Notes: generated from the letters alone by a model not told the origin. A stretch of DNA of 64,000 bases from JAFGVL01 sp963663245 (GCA_963663245.1 OY760143.1:1426001-1490000), one strand, 5' to 3'. Shown: positions 34,685 through 45,740, counted from the first letter of the stretch. Made by a program: numbers and translations.

Positions 34685-34716
34685 AACCTATACCATTAAT
34701 TTGGTATAGGTTTTTT
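34685..34716. terminator. Rho-independent terminator, end of the T9SS locus
   Basis: AACCTATACCA (34685-34695) pairs with TGGTATAGGTT (34702-34712), loop of 6, followed by TTTT. It ends the plus-strand transcript and could also serve the convergent yjbQ transcript. Confidence 0.85.
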
Positions 34717-34732
34717 GTTAGAAGGCTCTAAT

Positions 34733-35143
34733 TTACGATATTATCGTAGCAACCAGTTGCCTATCACCACTATAATCTCTAAATTCACAGAAATAAATGC
34801 CTTGCCAAGTACCTAGATTTAAACGACCATTGGTAATAGGAATGCTAATGCTTGTACTCATAAGACTGCTTTTAACATGTGCAGGCATATCATCAGCACC
34901 TTCTAAGGTATGTGTGTAGTAGGGTTCTAATTCAGGCACCATATTATTCATGATGCTTTCAAAGTCAACACGAACGCTAGGGTCGGCATTTTCATTTATG
35001 GTTAATCCACATGAGGTGTGTTTTACAAAAAGGTTTAGAATGCCAGCTTTAGGTAAGTCTGGTAATTGATGTAGTATTTCATTAGTAATTAAGTGGAATC
35101 CTCTGTGTTTTGCACTTATGTAAAATTCAACTTGTTGTGTCAT
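34733..35143 (-). CDS. yjbQ: YjbQ/UPF0047-family protein
   Basis: 136 residues, the usual length. Conserved blocks: LFVKHTSCGLTINENADPSVR, EGADDMPAHVKSSL, ITNGRLNLGTWQGIYFCEFRD. The family is sometimes annotated as a secondary thiamine-phosphate synthase because E. coli YjbQ shows weak activity of this kind; its real role is not settled. It is the last gene of a minus-strand run with the leucine-rich-repeat and PlsC-like genes; the gap to the former is 29 bases. Confidence 0.9.
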   Translation of the reverse strand: MTQQVEFYISAKHRGFHLITNEILHQLPDLPKAGILNLFVKHTSCGLTINENADPSVRVDFESIMNNMVPELEPYYTHTLEGADDMPAHVKSSLMSTSISIPITNGRLNLGTWQGIYFCEFRDYSGDRQLVATIIS

Positions 35144-35172
35144 ATCGAGGTAGACTATATTGATACAATATT

Positions 35173-36066
35173 CTAATACATTATTTTTTCTGAAAATGAA
35201 CCGACTTTAATTATATATATCCCTCTGTCAGTTAAATTTATATGGCTAATATTACTAAAGGACTTCTTTTTATACAAGCTTGTTCCTTGCATATTGAATA
35301 ATTCAATATATTCACCAGCTGTAACATCTTTAATTATTACAGTATTTTTATTTGTGAAAACTTTAATATTTGAGATAGATACTTCTTTTTGCTTAGTTGT
35401 AATATCATTAGATATTGTGAAAAAATCCATCCATTGATTTGCTGATTGGTATGCAGCAAGAGATGTAGAGGGAACATGTAATACACAATTGTTTTTATCT
35501 ACATCATAAAATACATGCATTGATAAGTCTAAATTAATAGGGGTAGTCGATTGAGCAGAAACAGAAGATAGTCCAGTGCAATACATAAAAGCATAAGCTT
35601 GAATAATATTAACAGTTGCTGGTATTGAAATGCTTGTTAGTCCAGTACAACTTGAAAATGCAAGAGATTCTATCTCGAGAAGCGACTCCGGAAAAATAAT
35701 AGACGTTAAACTTTCTTTTCCACTAGTAGCAGTTACAAAAGCATACCCCGGAATTGCATTTGCTGCATAAGAATAACTTGCATAGTTGTAGTTTGAACCA
35801 CCTGTGCCAGAATAGGCATCAATTGTAACGGTACTTAAATCTATTGTTTTTAATACAAGCATACTATCACGCATAGTGGTAAAGTCTCTTGAATCAATAT
35901 TGCCCGTAACAGTAAGGTTAATTACAGTTTTTAAATCTGCTCCTGCATTTTGAATATCTGCAGATAGGTTTCCAGGTGTAGTAGAAACAGAAATAGTAAC
36001 TGGAGATATAGCAAAAATTAGATTTGTAATGAAAAGAAGAATGAAAATTGAGATTGACTTTTTCAT
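35173..36066 (-). CDS. secreted BspA-type leucine-rich-repeat protein, probable T9SS cargo
   Basis: 297 residues. The signal peptide ends IFA. Residues about 110-215 carry BspA-like LRR_5 repeats: LTSIIFPESLLEIESLAFSS, LTSISIPATVNIIQAYAFMY, ending with the LHVPSTSLAAYQSANQW cap typical of this family. The last about 75 residues (ISNIKVFTNKNTVIIKD ... IELFNMQG ... DRGIYIIKV) look like a type A T9SS sorting domain. It probably ends up on the cell surface as a small adhesin or binding protein. It starts 17 bases after the PlsC-like gene, so it is probably in the same transcript even though the functions look unrelated. Confidence 0.8.
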   Translation of the reverse strand: MKKSISIFILLFITNLIFAISPVTISVSTTPGNLSADIQNAGADLKTVINLTVTGNIDSRDFTTMRDSMLVLKTIDLSTVTIDAYSGTGGSNYNYASYSYAANAIPGYAFVTATSGKESLTSIIFPESLLEIESLAFSSCTGLTSISIPATVNIIQAYAFMYCTGLSSVSAQSTTPINLDLSMHVFYDVDKNNCVLHVPSTSLAAYQSANQWMDFFTISNDITTKQKEVSISNIKVFTNKNTVIIKDVTAGEYIELFNMQGTSLYKKKSFSNISHINLTDRGIYIIKVGSFSEKIMY

Positions 36067-36083
36067 GATTTTATGAAAATGTG

Positions 36084-36629
36084 TTAGATTTTATGAAATT
36101 GTTTTGGGTATTTAGCGGTCACTTCTTTATAGAAATTTCTTATTTCAATCATATCAGCCTTTTCGTCGCCAGTTGGGTGATATAGCTTAAAGATCCCACA
36201 TTCTCTTTTTTTATAGTCAATATATGCGAGTTGGATGGGAACATTTGCTTTTACTGCGATTTGGTAAAACCCTTTTTTCCATACTTTAACAAGCTTTCTA
36301 GTACCTTCAGGAGTAACGCCAATATGAAAAGTTTCATTCTTTTTAAATTCGGCTGCAACACTATCAGTAAGAGACTTATGCTTATTCCTATCAACAGGTA
36401 TTCCTCCAATAGATTTTAATAAAATCCCAACAGGGAAAAAGAACCAGTCTTTTTTCATAAAAAATCGAGGAATTCCATCGGATGTTGCAGTATAAGCAAG
36501 TTTAGATATAATAAAATCCCAATTACTTGTGTGTGGAGCTACACAGACTACACTTTTTTTAACTTCTGGTATTGTGCGGACATATTTCCATCCACTTAAG
36601 CGAAGAATTGTTTTACTAAAAATACGCAT
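36084..36629 (-). CDS. PlsC-like lysophospholipid acyltransferase
   Basis: 181 residues, short for the family. The catalytic HX4D motif is present as HTSNWD, followed by RFFMKKDWFFFPVGILLKSIGGIPVDR and the TPEGTRK motif (the family's EGTR block). It transfers an acyl chain from acyl-ACP or acyl-CoA to a lysophospholipid or glycerol-phosphate substrate at the inner membrane. The small size and KKGFYQIA region match a Bacteroidota subgroup whose exact acceptor is not established. It is first in a minus-strand run and has a TACCTTTG promoter element upstream. Confidence 0.85.
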   Translation of the reverse strand: MRIFSKTILRLSGWKYVRTIPEVKKSVVCVAPHTSNWDFIISKLAYTATSDGIPRFFMKKDWFFFPVGILLKSIGGIPVDRNKHKSLTDSVAAEFKKNETFHIGVTPEGTRKLVKVWKKGFYQIAVKANVPIQLAYIDYKKRECGIFKLYHPTGDEKADMIEIRNFYKEVTAKYPKQFHKI

Positions 36630-36675
36630 TTTAATATAAATTTTAGCTACTTTAATTATTGATTAAAAGAGAAAA

Positions 36676-36683
36676 CAAAGGTA
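36676..36683 (-). promoter_or_regulatory. -7 element for the PlsC-like gene
   Basis: On the minus strand this reads TACCTTTG, an exact TAnnTTTG, 46 bases before the start at 36629. It would drive the PlsC-like, LRR and yjbQ genes. Confidence 0.5.
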
Positions 36684-36747
36684 GGGATTTTTCTAAAAGA
36701 AGGGAAACATGTTGATAAGTAAATTTTAATTGCGTGTTACATTTTGT

Positions 36748-36755
36748 TATTTTTG
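36748..36755 (+). promoter_or_regulatory. -7 element for the UvrD/PcrA helicase gene
   Basis: TATTTTTG fits TAnnTTTG, 17 bases before the ATG at 36773. The open frame extends back to a GTG at 36734, but that lies upstream of this element, which supports the ATG as the start. Confidence 0.5.
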
Positions 36756-36772
36756 TGACTCAGCCAAATTCT

Positions 36773-39067
36773 ATGGAAATTTTTGAAAAAGATTTAAATA
36801 TTAGTCAAGCAGAAGCAGTTTATTATAATGATGGACCCTCTTTGGTAATCGCAGGCGCAGGTTCTGGTAAAACACGCGTGCTTACTTACAAAATTGCGTA
36901 TTTGTTACAACAAGGCTTGCCTGCAGAATCAATCCTTTCATTGACATTTACCAATAAGGCAGCAAGAGAAATGAAAAGTCGTATTGCTGAGATGGTTGGC
37001 TGGCAAACCTCTCGTCGTTTATGGATGGGGACCTTTCACTCTGTTTTTTCTCGTATTTTGCGAGCCGAAGCTGAGGTGCTAGGGTTTACTCCTCAATTTA
37101 CCATTTATGATTCCTCAGATTCTAAAAGTTTGATTAAGGCAATTATTAAAGAACTAAATTTGGATGATAAGATTTATAAACCCAATTTTATTCAAGCTAG
37201 AATATCTAATGCTAAAAATAATTTAGTCTCAGTTCAAGCCTATAGAGGAAGTAGTACCCTATTAGAGTCAGATAGGAATTCAAAAGTTCCCCAAACTACA
37301 GATGTTTATGCACGCTACGCTGCTAGGTGTAAGGCTGCCAATGCAATGGATTTCGATGATTTATTGTTTTTTACGAATATTCTGTTCCGGGATTATCCTC
37401 AGATATTAGAAAAATATAAAGGCTTCTATAAATTTGTTCTGGTGGATGAGTACCAAGATACAAACTTTGCTCAGCATTTAATAGTAAAACGATTGGTTGA
37501 GGATCATCATAAATTATGTGTAGTAGGGGATGATGCTCAAAGTATTTATTCATTTAGAGGGGCAAATATTGACAATATACTTAATCTAAAAACGTCCTAT
37601 CCAGAACTGAAAACCTTTAAGTTAGAGCAGAATTATCGTTCTACCCAAAATATTGTTAACGCAGCAAATAGTCTTATCGATAAAAACAAAGGGCAAATTC
37701 GCAAGAGAGTGTTTTCAGAGAATTCTGATGGTGAGAAAATAACTGTACATAGTGTGTATTCTGATTATGATGAAGGTTTTACTGTCGCAAAAAACATCTC
37801 AGAAATAGAGTCTGATAGAAATTATGATGAGTTTGCCATATTGTATCGTACCAATGCGCAATCGAGAGTATTAGAAGAGGCCTTGCGTAAAAAGAATATT
37901 CCATATAGAATTTATGGAGGTTTATCATTCTATCAACGTAAAGAAATAAAAGATGTACTAGCTTATTTACGATTAGTAATTAATTCAAATGATGAAGAGG
38001 CCTTAAAACGTATTATCAATGTGCCTGCTCGTGGTATTGGCAGTACGACCTTAAATAAAGTGCTAGACTGTGCACGTTTGCATGAAACAAGCCCGTGGAA
38101 TGTAATCTCTAATACACTCAAATATAATTTGGGTGTAAATAATGGTACTGTACAAAAACTAACTAATTTTAGAGAAATTATAGCTCCATTTCATCAAGAA
38201 CTATACAAAATAAGCGCTTATGATTTAGCACATGCTATAGTAAAAGCTTCGGGTTTAATAGCTGATGCAAAAAAAGATACAAGTACCGAAAGTCTAAGTA
38301 GGGTTGATAATATGGAAGAGCTGTTAAAAGCTATTCATGAATTTTGTGAATTGAGAAATGAAGAAGAAGGAATTATGGTATACTTGCCTGATTTCCTATC
38401 AGAAGTTTCACTACTCACGGACCAAGATGAGAATGCAGAAGACGATTTACAGAAAGTTACACTAATGACAGTTCATGCATCAAAAGGTTTAGAGTTTAAA
38501 CATGTTGCTGTAGTAGGAATGGAAGAAGAGTTATTTCCATCTTTAAGAACACTAAATTCTGAAAGAGATTTAGAAGAGGAGAGAAGACTTTTTTATGTAG
38601 CAATTACACGCTCTAAAGAAACCTGCCATATTAGTTATGCCAAATCTCGGTTTCGACATGGTAAAAGTAATTTCTGTAATCCGAGTCGCTTTATAAATGA
38701 TATTGATCCTCAGTTTTTAAATCTTCCTAAAGAGAGTGCTTCGTTTTCATCATCCAGTAATGATAGAAATGAATCCTCTTTTGAGAGACGATTTTATAGA
38801 GAGAAACAAAAGACAAGTCCTAACGTAGCACCATATCAACCACCTAGAAACCTTAAAAAAATTACGCCCAATTCTCCAAATGTTACAACACAAACATTAG
38901 CTGGGGGTTTATTGGCAGGGACAAAAGTAGAACATGCCATTTTTGGAAGAGGTATAATTTCTGATTTAAGTGGTACAGGAAATGACTTACGCGCTGTTGT
39001 AGATTTTGAGAATGTAGGACAGAAGAATCTCTTGCTTAAATATGCCAAATTGAATGTGTTAGAATAG
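36773..39067 (+). CDS. UvrD/PcrA-type superfamily 1 DNA helicase
   Basis: 764 residues from the ATG at 36773. All SF1A helicase motifs are visible: Walker A AGAGSGKT (Lys33), LTFTNKAAREM, VDEYQDTN (Walker B), VGDDAQSIYSFRGA, QNYRS, LMTVHASKGLEF and RRLFYVAITRSK. The C-terminus (GTKVEHAIFGRGIISDL ... VDFENVGQKNLLLKYAKL) is the Tudor-like domain of PcrA that contacts RNA polymerase or other partners. It unwinds DNA 3'-5' in repair and conflict resolution. It stands alone, transcribed divergently from the PlsC-like gene. Confidence 0.93.
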   Translation: MEIFEKDLNISQAEAVYYNDGPSLVIAGAGSGKTRVLTYKIAYLLQQGLPAESILSLTFTNKAAREMKSRIAEMVGWQTSRRLWMGTFHSVFSRILRAEAEVLGFTPQFTIYDSSDSKSLIKAIIKELNLDDKIYKPNFIQARISNAKNNLVSVQAYRGSSTLLESDRNSKVPQTTDVYARYAARCKAANAMDFDDLLFFTNILFRDYPQILEKYKGFYKFVLVDEYQDTNFAQHLIVKRLVEDHHKLCVVGDDAQSIYSFRGANIDNILNLKTSYPELKTFKLEQNYRSTQNIVNAANSLIDKNKGQIRKRVFSENSDGEKITVHSVYSDYDEGFTVAKNISEIESDRNYDEFAILYRTNAQSRVLEEALRKKNIPYRIYGGLSFYQRKEIKDVLAYLRLVINSNDEEALKRIINVPARGIGSTTLNKVLDCARLHETSPWNVISNTLKYNLGVNNGTVQKLTNFREIIAPFHQELYKISAYDLAHAIVKASGLIADAKKDTSTESLSRVDNMEELLKAIHEFCELRNEEEGIMVYLPDFLSEVSLLTDQDENAEDDLQKVTLMTVHASKGLEFKHVAVVGMEEELFPSLRTLNSERDLEEERRLFYVAITRSKETCHISYAKSRFRHGKSNFCNPSRFINDIDPQFLNLPKESASFSSSSNDRNESSFERRFYREKQKTSPNVAPYQPPRNLKKITPNSPNVTTQTLAGGLLAGTKVEHAIFGRGIISDLSGTGNDLRAVVDFENVGQKNLLLKYAKLNVLE

Positions 39068-39176
39068 TCTGATTTCCTTTTTCTGAGGTCTCTGCTATTA
39101 TTAACTTCTTATAACTACGCTTTTCTTTGCATATTTACTAATTAGTTTTTTCTTTGTATTGCATTAGAAAAATTCA

Positions 39177-41612
39177 ATGAAAATCTCACGTTCTTTTTTA
39201 CTTATACTAACACTATTAGTTTCTGTAACTCTTTTTGCAGATACTAACATGCGCGTGTATGGTTATGTTTTTAATGGTGACAGAGAGCCTGCTGAATATG
39301 TGACGATACAGGTGTTAGGGGGAAGTGTTGGAACAGTTTCTAGAAGTGATGGGTATTATTTGCTCGAGTTCTCAATAGCTGATACAGCAACAATAAAATT
39401 TTCTTTTGTAGGTTTTGAGCCTTATTACTATAAAGTTTCTACTAAGCAACAAAGGGTGCAGAAGATGGTTTACCTAAATGAGTCATCAGTATCATTAAAA
39501 GCTGCAGAGATTAGTGCATACCGTGATCAATTAACAAGTTCTGATCAATTAGATTTATCAAAATTACAAAATATGCCTGATGTTTCAGGTGGAGGAATAG
39601 AATCTATAATAAGTACCTATGCTGGTGTGTCAGCAGGAAATGAGTTAAGTTCTCAGTATTCTGTTAGAGGAGGTAGTTATGATGAAAATAGTGTGTATGT
39701 AAATGATATAGAAATATACAGACCGCTATTGATTAGGTCTGGACAACAAGAAGGATTAAGTTTTATAAATCCAGAATTAGTCTCTTCTGTTTCATTCTCT
39801 GCAGGAGGTTTTGAGTCAAAATATGGAGATAAAATGGCCTCTGTGCTTGATATTAAATACAAGAAACCCAAAAAGTTTGAGGCGTCAATTTCAGGAAGTT
39901 TATTAGGTGCTTCTGCTTATGTGGGGCAAATTTCAAAAAATAAGAAATTTACTCAAATTCACGGAGTAAGGTATAAAAGTACAAACTATGTACTTGGCTC
40001 ACTTGCAGCTAAAGGGATATATGATCAACGATTTTTTGATTATCAAACCTATATGACCTATGATTTTACCAGCAAATGGGAATTTAGTGTGTTGGGGAAT
40101 TTCTCTCAAAATAGCTATAATTATATCCCAGATAGCTTGTCGCAATCCTATACTTTACCATCGGAAGACGGTGTTCCTACAACAAATAATTTGAGGGTTT
40201 ACTTTGATGGACAAGAAAAAGATTTATTTCAAACCTTTTTTGGTGCTGCAACTTTAAAATATAAGCCTAATAAAAAATTATTGTTAAGCATATTGGGTTC
40301 TGCTTTTAATACAGAAGAGGAGATAAGTTATGATATTGCAGGGGCATATTGGTTAGGAGAAGTTGCTGGTGATGATAATACTATTAATACTGAAAGTACT
40401 GTTGGGGTAGGTTCTTATTTAGATTTTGCAAGAAATAAACTAAGAGCAACGGTAAAAAACTTATCCCATAAGGGGAAGTATTTTGCTAAAAAAAATGAGT
40501 TAGAATGGGGTCTTTCATTTCAACAAGAGCTTATTAATGACAAAATAGATGAATTTCAGATAAGAGATTCTGCAGGTTATTCATTACCATATAATCCGGA
40601 TATCATTTCCTTATATTATAACCTTAATGATGAAAGTGAACTTAGTACATATAGGTATCAAGCTCATTTACAAGATGCATTTAAGTTTGGCCATTTCTCA
40701 TTTGTTGGTGGAGTTAGAGCAAGTTATTGGACTTTTAATAAAGAATTTTTAATAAGTCCACGAATGACTATCGCTTATCAGCCTGATTGGAAACAAGATT
40801 TTGTTTTTAGATTTGCTACTGGAGTGTATTATCAATCACCATTTTATAAAGAAATTAGAGATACAATTGTTGATAATCAACGCAACGTTACTGTACATCT
40901 TAACAATGATATTAAAGCACAAAGGTCACTTCATTTTGTGCTAGGCAGTGATTATCGCTTTCATTGGGTAGAGCGTCCTTTTAAGTTCTCTGCTGAAGTT
41001 TATTATAAACCTGCTGATAGAGTAACAACATATACTGTAGATAATGTAAAGATTGTGTATTCTGGAGAAAATGATGCTGTTGCTTATACAGCAGGGATTG
41101 ATTTGAAACTATTTGGCGAATTTGTGCCTGGAACAGATTCTTGGGTTAATCTGTCAATCATGCAATCAAAAGAAGATCGATTAGAAGATGAATATGGGTA
41201 TATTTCTCGACCAAATGAACAACGCTATGTATTTTCTACATTCTTTCAAGATTTTTTCCCTGGATTTCCAAAGTATAAAGTGCATTTGAAGTTTATTTGG
41301 GCAGATGGTTTACCTTATTGGGCACCTAATGCTGAACATAAACCAAAAACTACATCTAGAACAAGAACTTATAAACGTGTTGACATTGGTACAACAAGAT
41401 CTTTGGTTAAAGGAGACTTTAGATGGCTTGACAAGACAAATGTCTTTCATCTAGTAAGGAATATTAAGCTTGGTTTTGAAGTGTTTAATCTGTTAGATTT
41501 TGAGAATGTTGAATCACATTATTGGGTTACAGATATTAATTCTAAGCAACATGCGGTCCCAAGTACACTTACAGGGAGAAGATTTAATATTAGAGTATCG
41601 CTAGGCTTTTAA
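39177..41612 (+). CDS. TonB-dependent receptor with carboxypeptidase-like N-domain
   Basis: 811 residues. Signal peptide (ends LFAD), then a carboxypeptidase-regulatory-like domain (about 25-105, VYGYVFNGDREPAEYVTIQV, TVSRSDGYYLLEFS), a plug domain (about 125-235, SQYSVRGGSYDENSVYVNDIEIYRP, GFESKYGDKMASVLDI) and a 22-strand barrel ending FNIRVSLGF. It imports a substrate across the outer membrane using TonB energy. It is shorter than SusC proteins and has no SusD neighbour, so it is not a polysaccharide-utilisation receptor by context. It is followed by a strong terminator. Confidence 0.9.
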   Translation: MKISRSFLLILTLLVSVTLFADTNMRVYGYVFNGDREPAEYVTIQVLGGSVGTVSRSDGYYLLEFSIADTATIKFSFVGFEPYYYKVSTKQQRVQKMVYLNESSVSLKAAEISAYRDQLTSSDQLDLSKLQNMPDVSGGGIESIISTYAGVSAGNELSSQYSVRGGSYDENSVYVNDIEIYRPLLIRSGQQEGLSFINPELVSSVSFSAGGFESKYGDKMASVLDIKYKKPKKFEASISGSLLGASAYVGQISKNKKFTQIHGVRYKSTNYVLGSLAAKGIYDQRFFDYQTYMTYDFTSKWEFSVLGNFSQNSYNYIPDSLSQSYTLPSEDGVPTTNNLRVYFDGQEKDLFQTFFGAATLKYKPNKKLLLSILGSAFNTEEEISYDIAGAYWLGEVAGDDNTINTESTVGVGSYLDFARNKLRATVKNLSHKGKYFAKKNELEWGLSFQQELINDKIDEFQIRDSAGYSLPYNPDIISLYYNLNDESELSTYRYQAHLQDAFKFGHFSFVGGVRASYWTFNKEFLISPRMTIAYQPDWKQDFVFRFATGVYYQSPFYKEIRDTIVDNQRNVTVHLNNDIKAQRSLHFVLGSDYRFHWVERPFKFSAEVYYKPADRVTTYTVDNVKIVYSGENDAVAYTAGIDLKLFGEFVPGTDSWVNLSIMQSKEDRLEDEYGYISRPNEQRYVFSTFFQDFFPGFPKYKVHLKFIWADGLPYWAPNAEHKPKTTSRTRTYKRVDIGTTRSLVKGDFRWLDKTNVFHLVRNIKLGFEVFNLLDFENVESHYWVTDINSKQHAVPSTLTGRRFNIRVSLGF

Positions 41613-41613
41613 C

Positions 41614-41647
41614 AAAAAAAAGACGCAGTTTTTTTGCGTCTTTTTTT
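41614..41647. terminator. Rho-independent terminator between TonB receptor and panB
   Basis: AAAAAAAAGACGC and GCGTCTTTTTTT form a GC-capped stem around a T-rich loop. It follows the receptor stop by 2 bases and, being symmetric with A and T tracts, can work for the convergent panB transcript too. Confidence 0.85.
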
Positions 41648-41664
41648 GTAGTTATCTTTTTCAA

Positions 41665-42489
41665 TTAATATTGTTCTTTGTCACTAGGAAAATCACCCTG
41701 TTTTACATCCAAAATATATTGTTCAAAAGCTTTTGTCATCGAAGCATTAATATCAGCATACCTTCTTAAAAAACGAGGAGAAAATTCTTTGTTGGTCATT
41801 CCTAGCATATCATGTGCAACTAATACTTGACCATCTACTTTATTTCCTGCACCAATACCAATTACAGGTATTTTAAGTTTTTTCGTTACATGGGCAGCTA
41901 AAGTTGCCGGAATTTTTTCTAGTACTATGCCAAAACAACCAGCTTCTTGTAATAAATGTGCATCAGCCACTAATTTATTTGCTTCTTCTTCTTCTCGAGC
42001 ACGTACTGTGTATGTGCCAAATTTATTAATTGATTGAGGGGTGAGTCCTAAGTGTCCCATTACAGGAATGCCAGCAGAAAGAATTCTTGTTACAGATTCA
42101 AGCACTTCTTCTCCACCTTCCATTTTCACACAGTCGGCACCGGTCTCTTTCATAATTCGAATAGCAGACGCTAAAGCTAATTCAGAATTTCCCTGATATG
42201 TTCCAAAAGGCATATCAACAACTACTAAGGCTCTTTTAACTCCTTTCATTACTGATGCTCCATGGTAAATCATCTGATCTAAAGTCATAGGGAGAGTAGT
42301 AATATTTCCAGCCATTACATTAGATGCAGAATCTCCTACTAAAATTACATCAATACCAGTTAAGTCTAGTATGCTTGCCATAGTAAAATCATAAGCTGTT
42401 AACATGCTTATTTTCTCACCACGCTCTTTCATTTCTGCTAAACGGCTTGTTGTGACTTTTCTAAAGTCTTCTATATTAAAAGCTGACAT
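41665..42489 (-). CDS. panB: 3-methyl-2-oxobutanoate hydroxymethyltransferase
   Basis: 274 residues. It adds a hydroxymethyl group from methylene-tetrahydrofolate to 2-oxoisovalerate, the first step toward pantothenate and coenzyme A. Family blocks: MLTAYDFTMASILD, VILVGDSASNVMAG, TLPMTLDQMIYHG, CVKMEGGEEV, MGHLGLTPQS, LEKIPATLAAHVTKKLKIPVIGIGAG. All metal- and substrate-binding regions are intact. Convergent with the TonB receptor and divergent from mtgA; other pan genes are not in the window. Confidence 0.96.
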   Translation of the reverse strand: MSAFNIEDFRKVTTSRLAEMKERGEKISMLTAYDFTMASILDLTGIDVILVGDSASNVMAGNITTLPMTLDQMIYHGASVMKGVKRALVVVDMPFGTYQGNSELALASAIRIMKETGADCVKMEGGEEVLESVTRILSAGIPVMGHLGLTPQSINKFGTYTVRAREEEEANKLVADAHLLQEAGCFGIVLEKIPATLAAHVTKKLKIPVIGIGAGNKVDGQVLVAHDMLGMTNKEFSPRFLRRYADINASMTKAFEQYILDVKQGDFPSDKEQY

Positions 42490-42514
42490 ATACTATAAGT
42501 TTTATAAGAAGCAG

Positions 42515-42522
42515 CAAAGGTA
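42515..42522 (-). promoter_or_regulatory. -7 element for panB
   Basis: On the minus strand TACCTTTG, exact TAnnTTTG, 25 bases before the panB start codon. Identical to the element before the PlsC-like gene. Confidence 0.55.
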
Positions 42523-42585
42523 GAAATTAAATGTATTTGTTTGCAAATATTTTTCAAAACAAGTACTAATTTAAAAATCTCATTG

Positions 42586-42593
42586 TAAATTTG
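42586..42593 (+). promoter_or_regulatory. -7 element for mtgA
   Basis: TAAATTTG fits TAnnTTTG, 37 bases before the start at 42631. No TTG at -33. Confidence 0.45.
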
Positions 42594-42630
42594 TGTCGAG
42601 TTAAACTTCTTTTAGTTAGAGAATTATTAT

Positions 42631-43374
42631 ATGATGGTTAATTTTAAACAAAAAACAAAGCGTACAGCATTTAAACTAAAAGCTTCTTTTTTTAAGCGTT
42701 TAGGCAAGCTTCTTTTAAAAATACTTCTTTGGTTTTTTATTATTAGCACCGGTCTAGTAATGCTACATAAGTTTGTTCCAGTAGTTTTTACTCCACTAAT
42801 GTTTATTAGGGTAGTAGATCAAGTCGCTGATGGGGAAATGCCTAAGCTACGCAGAGAGTGGGTGTCGATAGAAGATATTTCACCTAATATGTCAAATGCT
42901 GTTATTGCTTCAGAAGACAATCTTTTTAAACAGCATTTTGGTTTCGATGTAAAAGGAATTCAAAAAGCAATAAAGGATAATAAAAGAAGAAAGCGTATGC
43001 GAGGAGGGAGTACTATTTCTCAGCAGACGGCTAAGAATGTTTTTTTATACCCGAAGCATTCTTGGGTTAGAAAAGGCTTAGAAACTTATTTTACTCTATT
43101 AATTGAATTGTTTTGGTCAAAAGAACGTATAATGGAAGTATATCTTAATGTTATAGAAACAGGTGATGGTATATATGGTGTAGAAAAAGCAGCACAAGTA
43201 TATTTTAATAAGTCAGCTTCTAATCTAACAAAATCTCAAGCAGCTCTTATTGCAGTATGTTTGCCTAATCCTCGTGAACGAAATCCTCGTTATCCATCAT
43301 CTTATTTACTAAGAAGACAGTCTGCTATAGTTTCTCTAATGAGAAAAATTGGTCATGTAAATCTAAAAGAATAA
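42631..43374 (+). CDS. mtgA: monofunctional peptidoglycan glycosyltransferase
   Basis: 247 residues. One transmembrane helix (about 28-47) anchors a GT51 domain in the periplasm. The first catalytic glutamate is Glu95 in SEDNLFKQHFG; the second motif RGGSTISQQTAKNVFL and the third KERIMEVYLNVIETGDGIYG follow. It polymerises lipid II into glycan strands and has no transpeptidase domain, so it is MtgA and not a class A penicillin-binding protein. Two ATGs in tandem (42631 and 42634) can serve as start. It lies upstream of the rRNA operon but is separated from it by its promoters. Confidence 0.93.
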   Translation: MMVNFKQKTKRTAFKLKASFFKRLGKLLLKILLWFFIISTGLVMLHKFVPVVFTPLMFIRVVDQVADGEMPKLRREWVSIEDISPNMSNAVIASEDNLFKQHFGFDVKGIQKAIKDNKRRKRMRGGSTISQQTAKNVFLYPKHSWVRKGLETYFTLLIELFWSKERIMEVYLNVIETGDGIYGVEKAAQVYFNKSASNLTKSQAALIAVCLPNPRERNPRYPSSYLLRRQSAIVSLMRKIGHVNLKE

Positions 43375-43537
43375 TATGATTTTTAATTTTGTGATTTAAC
43401 TATAGAGGCAGCCTGTTTCGATAATATTACACGCACTGAAGAAAATATTTCATGTTTTTTTTAGGGCATAACTCTCTAAATACTAGTACTAAGCATTTTT
43501 TTAATGTTTTTTTACATAATATTTTATAGTGAATGTG

Positions 43538-43567
43538 TTGCAAAACATAAAAACCTCCTTATCTTTG
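43538..43567 (+). promoter_or_regulatory. rRNA operon promoter P1
   Basis: TTG at 43538-43540 and TATCTTTG at 43560-43567 with a 19-base spacer: a full match to the Bacteroidota TTG-N(17-23)-TAnnTTTG promoter. Confidence 0.75.
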
Positions 43568-43658
43568 CATCCGCTTTTAGAGAAAAGGATTCCTGATGAG
43601 GAGTTGATAACATGTGAATGATTAGTTTAAAACTTTAAGATTAAATCAAAAGTTTTAT

Positions 43659-43690
43659 TTGGAACATAAGCACAAAAAGCATTATCTTTG
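43659..43690 (+). promoter_or_regulatory. rRNA operon promoter P2
   Basis: TTG at 43659-43661 and TATCTTTG at 43683-43690 with a 21-base spacer. Both rRNA promoters use the same -7 sequence, followed by GCA. Confidence 0.75.
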
Positions 43691-43882
43691 CAGTCCGATT
43701 TACTAAAATATAAGCAGAAACCAACGGGTTTTTCATTTGGTAACGGGCATTTAAAAGAAAAGTAACTCTACTCGAACTTTGGGAAAAGTATAGAAATAGA
43801 GCAACCGATAAGGGAACCTTATTTATTATCCAGACACATCATAAACCTGGGTTTTAATATAGGGAAACAATTTCCTAAGAAC

Positions 43883-43901
43883 GATCTTTGTAAAATTGGA
43901 A
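43883..43901 (+). promoter_or_regulatory. boxA-like antitermination element in rRNA leader
   Basis: GATCTTTGTAAAATTGGAA resembles the E. coli rrn boxA (TGCTCTTTAACA...), the NusB/NusE binding site. A near copy stands before the 23S gene at 45961-45979. Two boxA sites, leader and spacer, is also the E. coli layout. Assigned by comparison of the two copies. Confidence 0.55.
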
Positions 43902-43985
43902 CAACAGACAAAAAAAAGTAGTGTAAAAGAGAAATCAATTTCAACTATTTAAATCTAGGTGTCTTGAGCAAATTAGGATTTTTAT

Positions 43986-45511
<1,526 letters not shown>

Positions 45512-45624
45512 TAGAGAAGATACTCAAGATTGAATAGAAGATGGATGGAATCTTTTATAATACTTTTTCTGTTGTTTTAATCTTACAATTTTAAATTGTA
45601 TGCCCGGTAGTGGCTAGAATTGAC

Positions 45625-45698
45625 AGTCCTATAGCTCAGTTGGTTAGAGCGCTACACTGATAATGTAGAGGTCGGCAGTTCAACTCTGCCTGGGACTA
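45625..45698 (+). tRNA. tRNA-Ile (GAT)
   Basis: 74 bases without CCA. Acceptor AGTCCTA pairs with TGGGACT; D arm GCTC/GAGC, anticodon stem CTACA/TGTAG with loop CTGATAA (anticodon GAT), T stem GGCAG/CTGCC. Located in the 16S-23S spacer. Confidence 0.97.
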
Positions 45699-45740
45699 CT
45701 AGTAAAATGCAATGGCATTTTTTTATTATTTAAGAATTTC

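Larger units (their letters stand above)
43375..43985 (+). other. rRNA operon upstream and leader region, no gene
   Basis: About 610 bases without a convincing coding frame. It holds two promoters (43538-43567 and 43659-43690), the long leader transcript (about 290 bases from the second promoter) and a boxA-like element (43883-43901). Nothing else could be recognised. Confidence 0.8.

Noticed and set aside
39177..41612. SusC-type polysaccharide utilisation receptor
   Set aside because: Too short, and no SusD or glycoside hydrolase gene is nearby.
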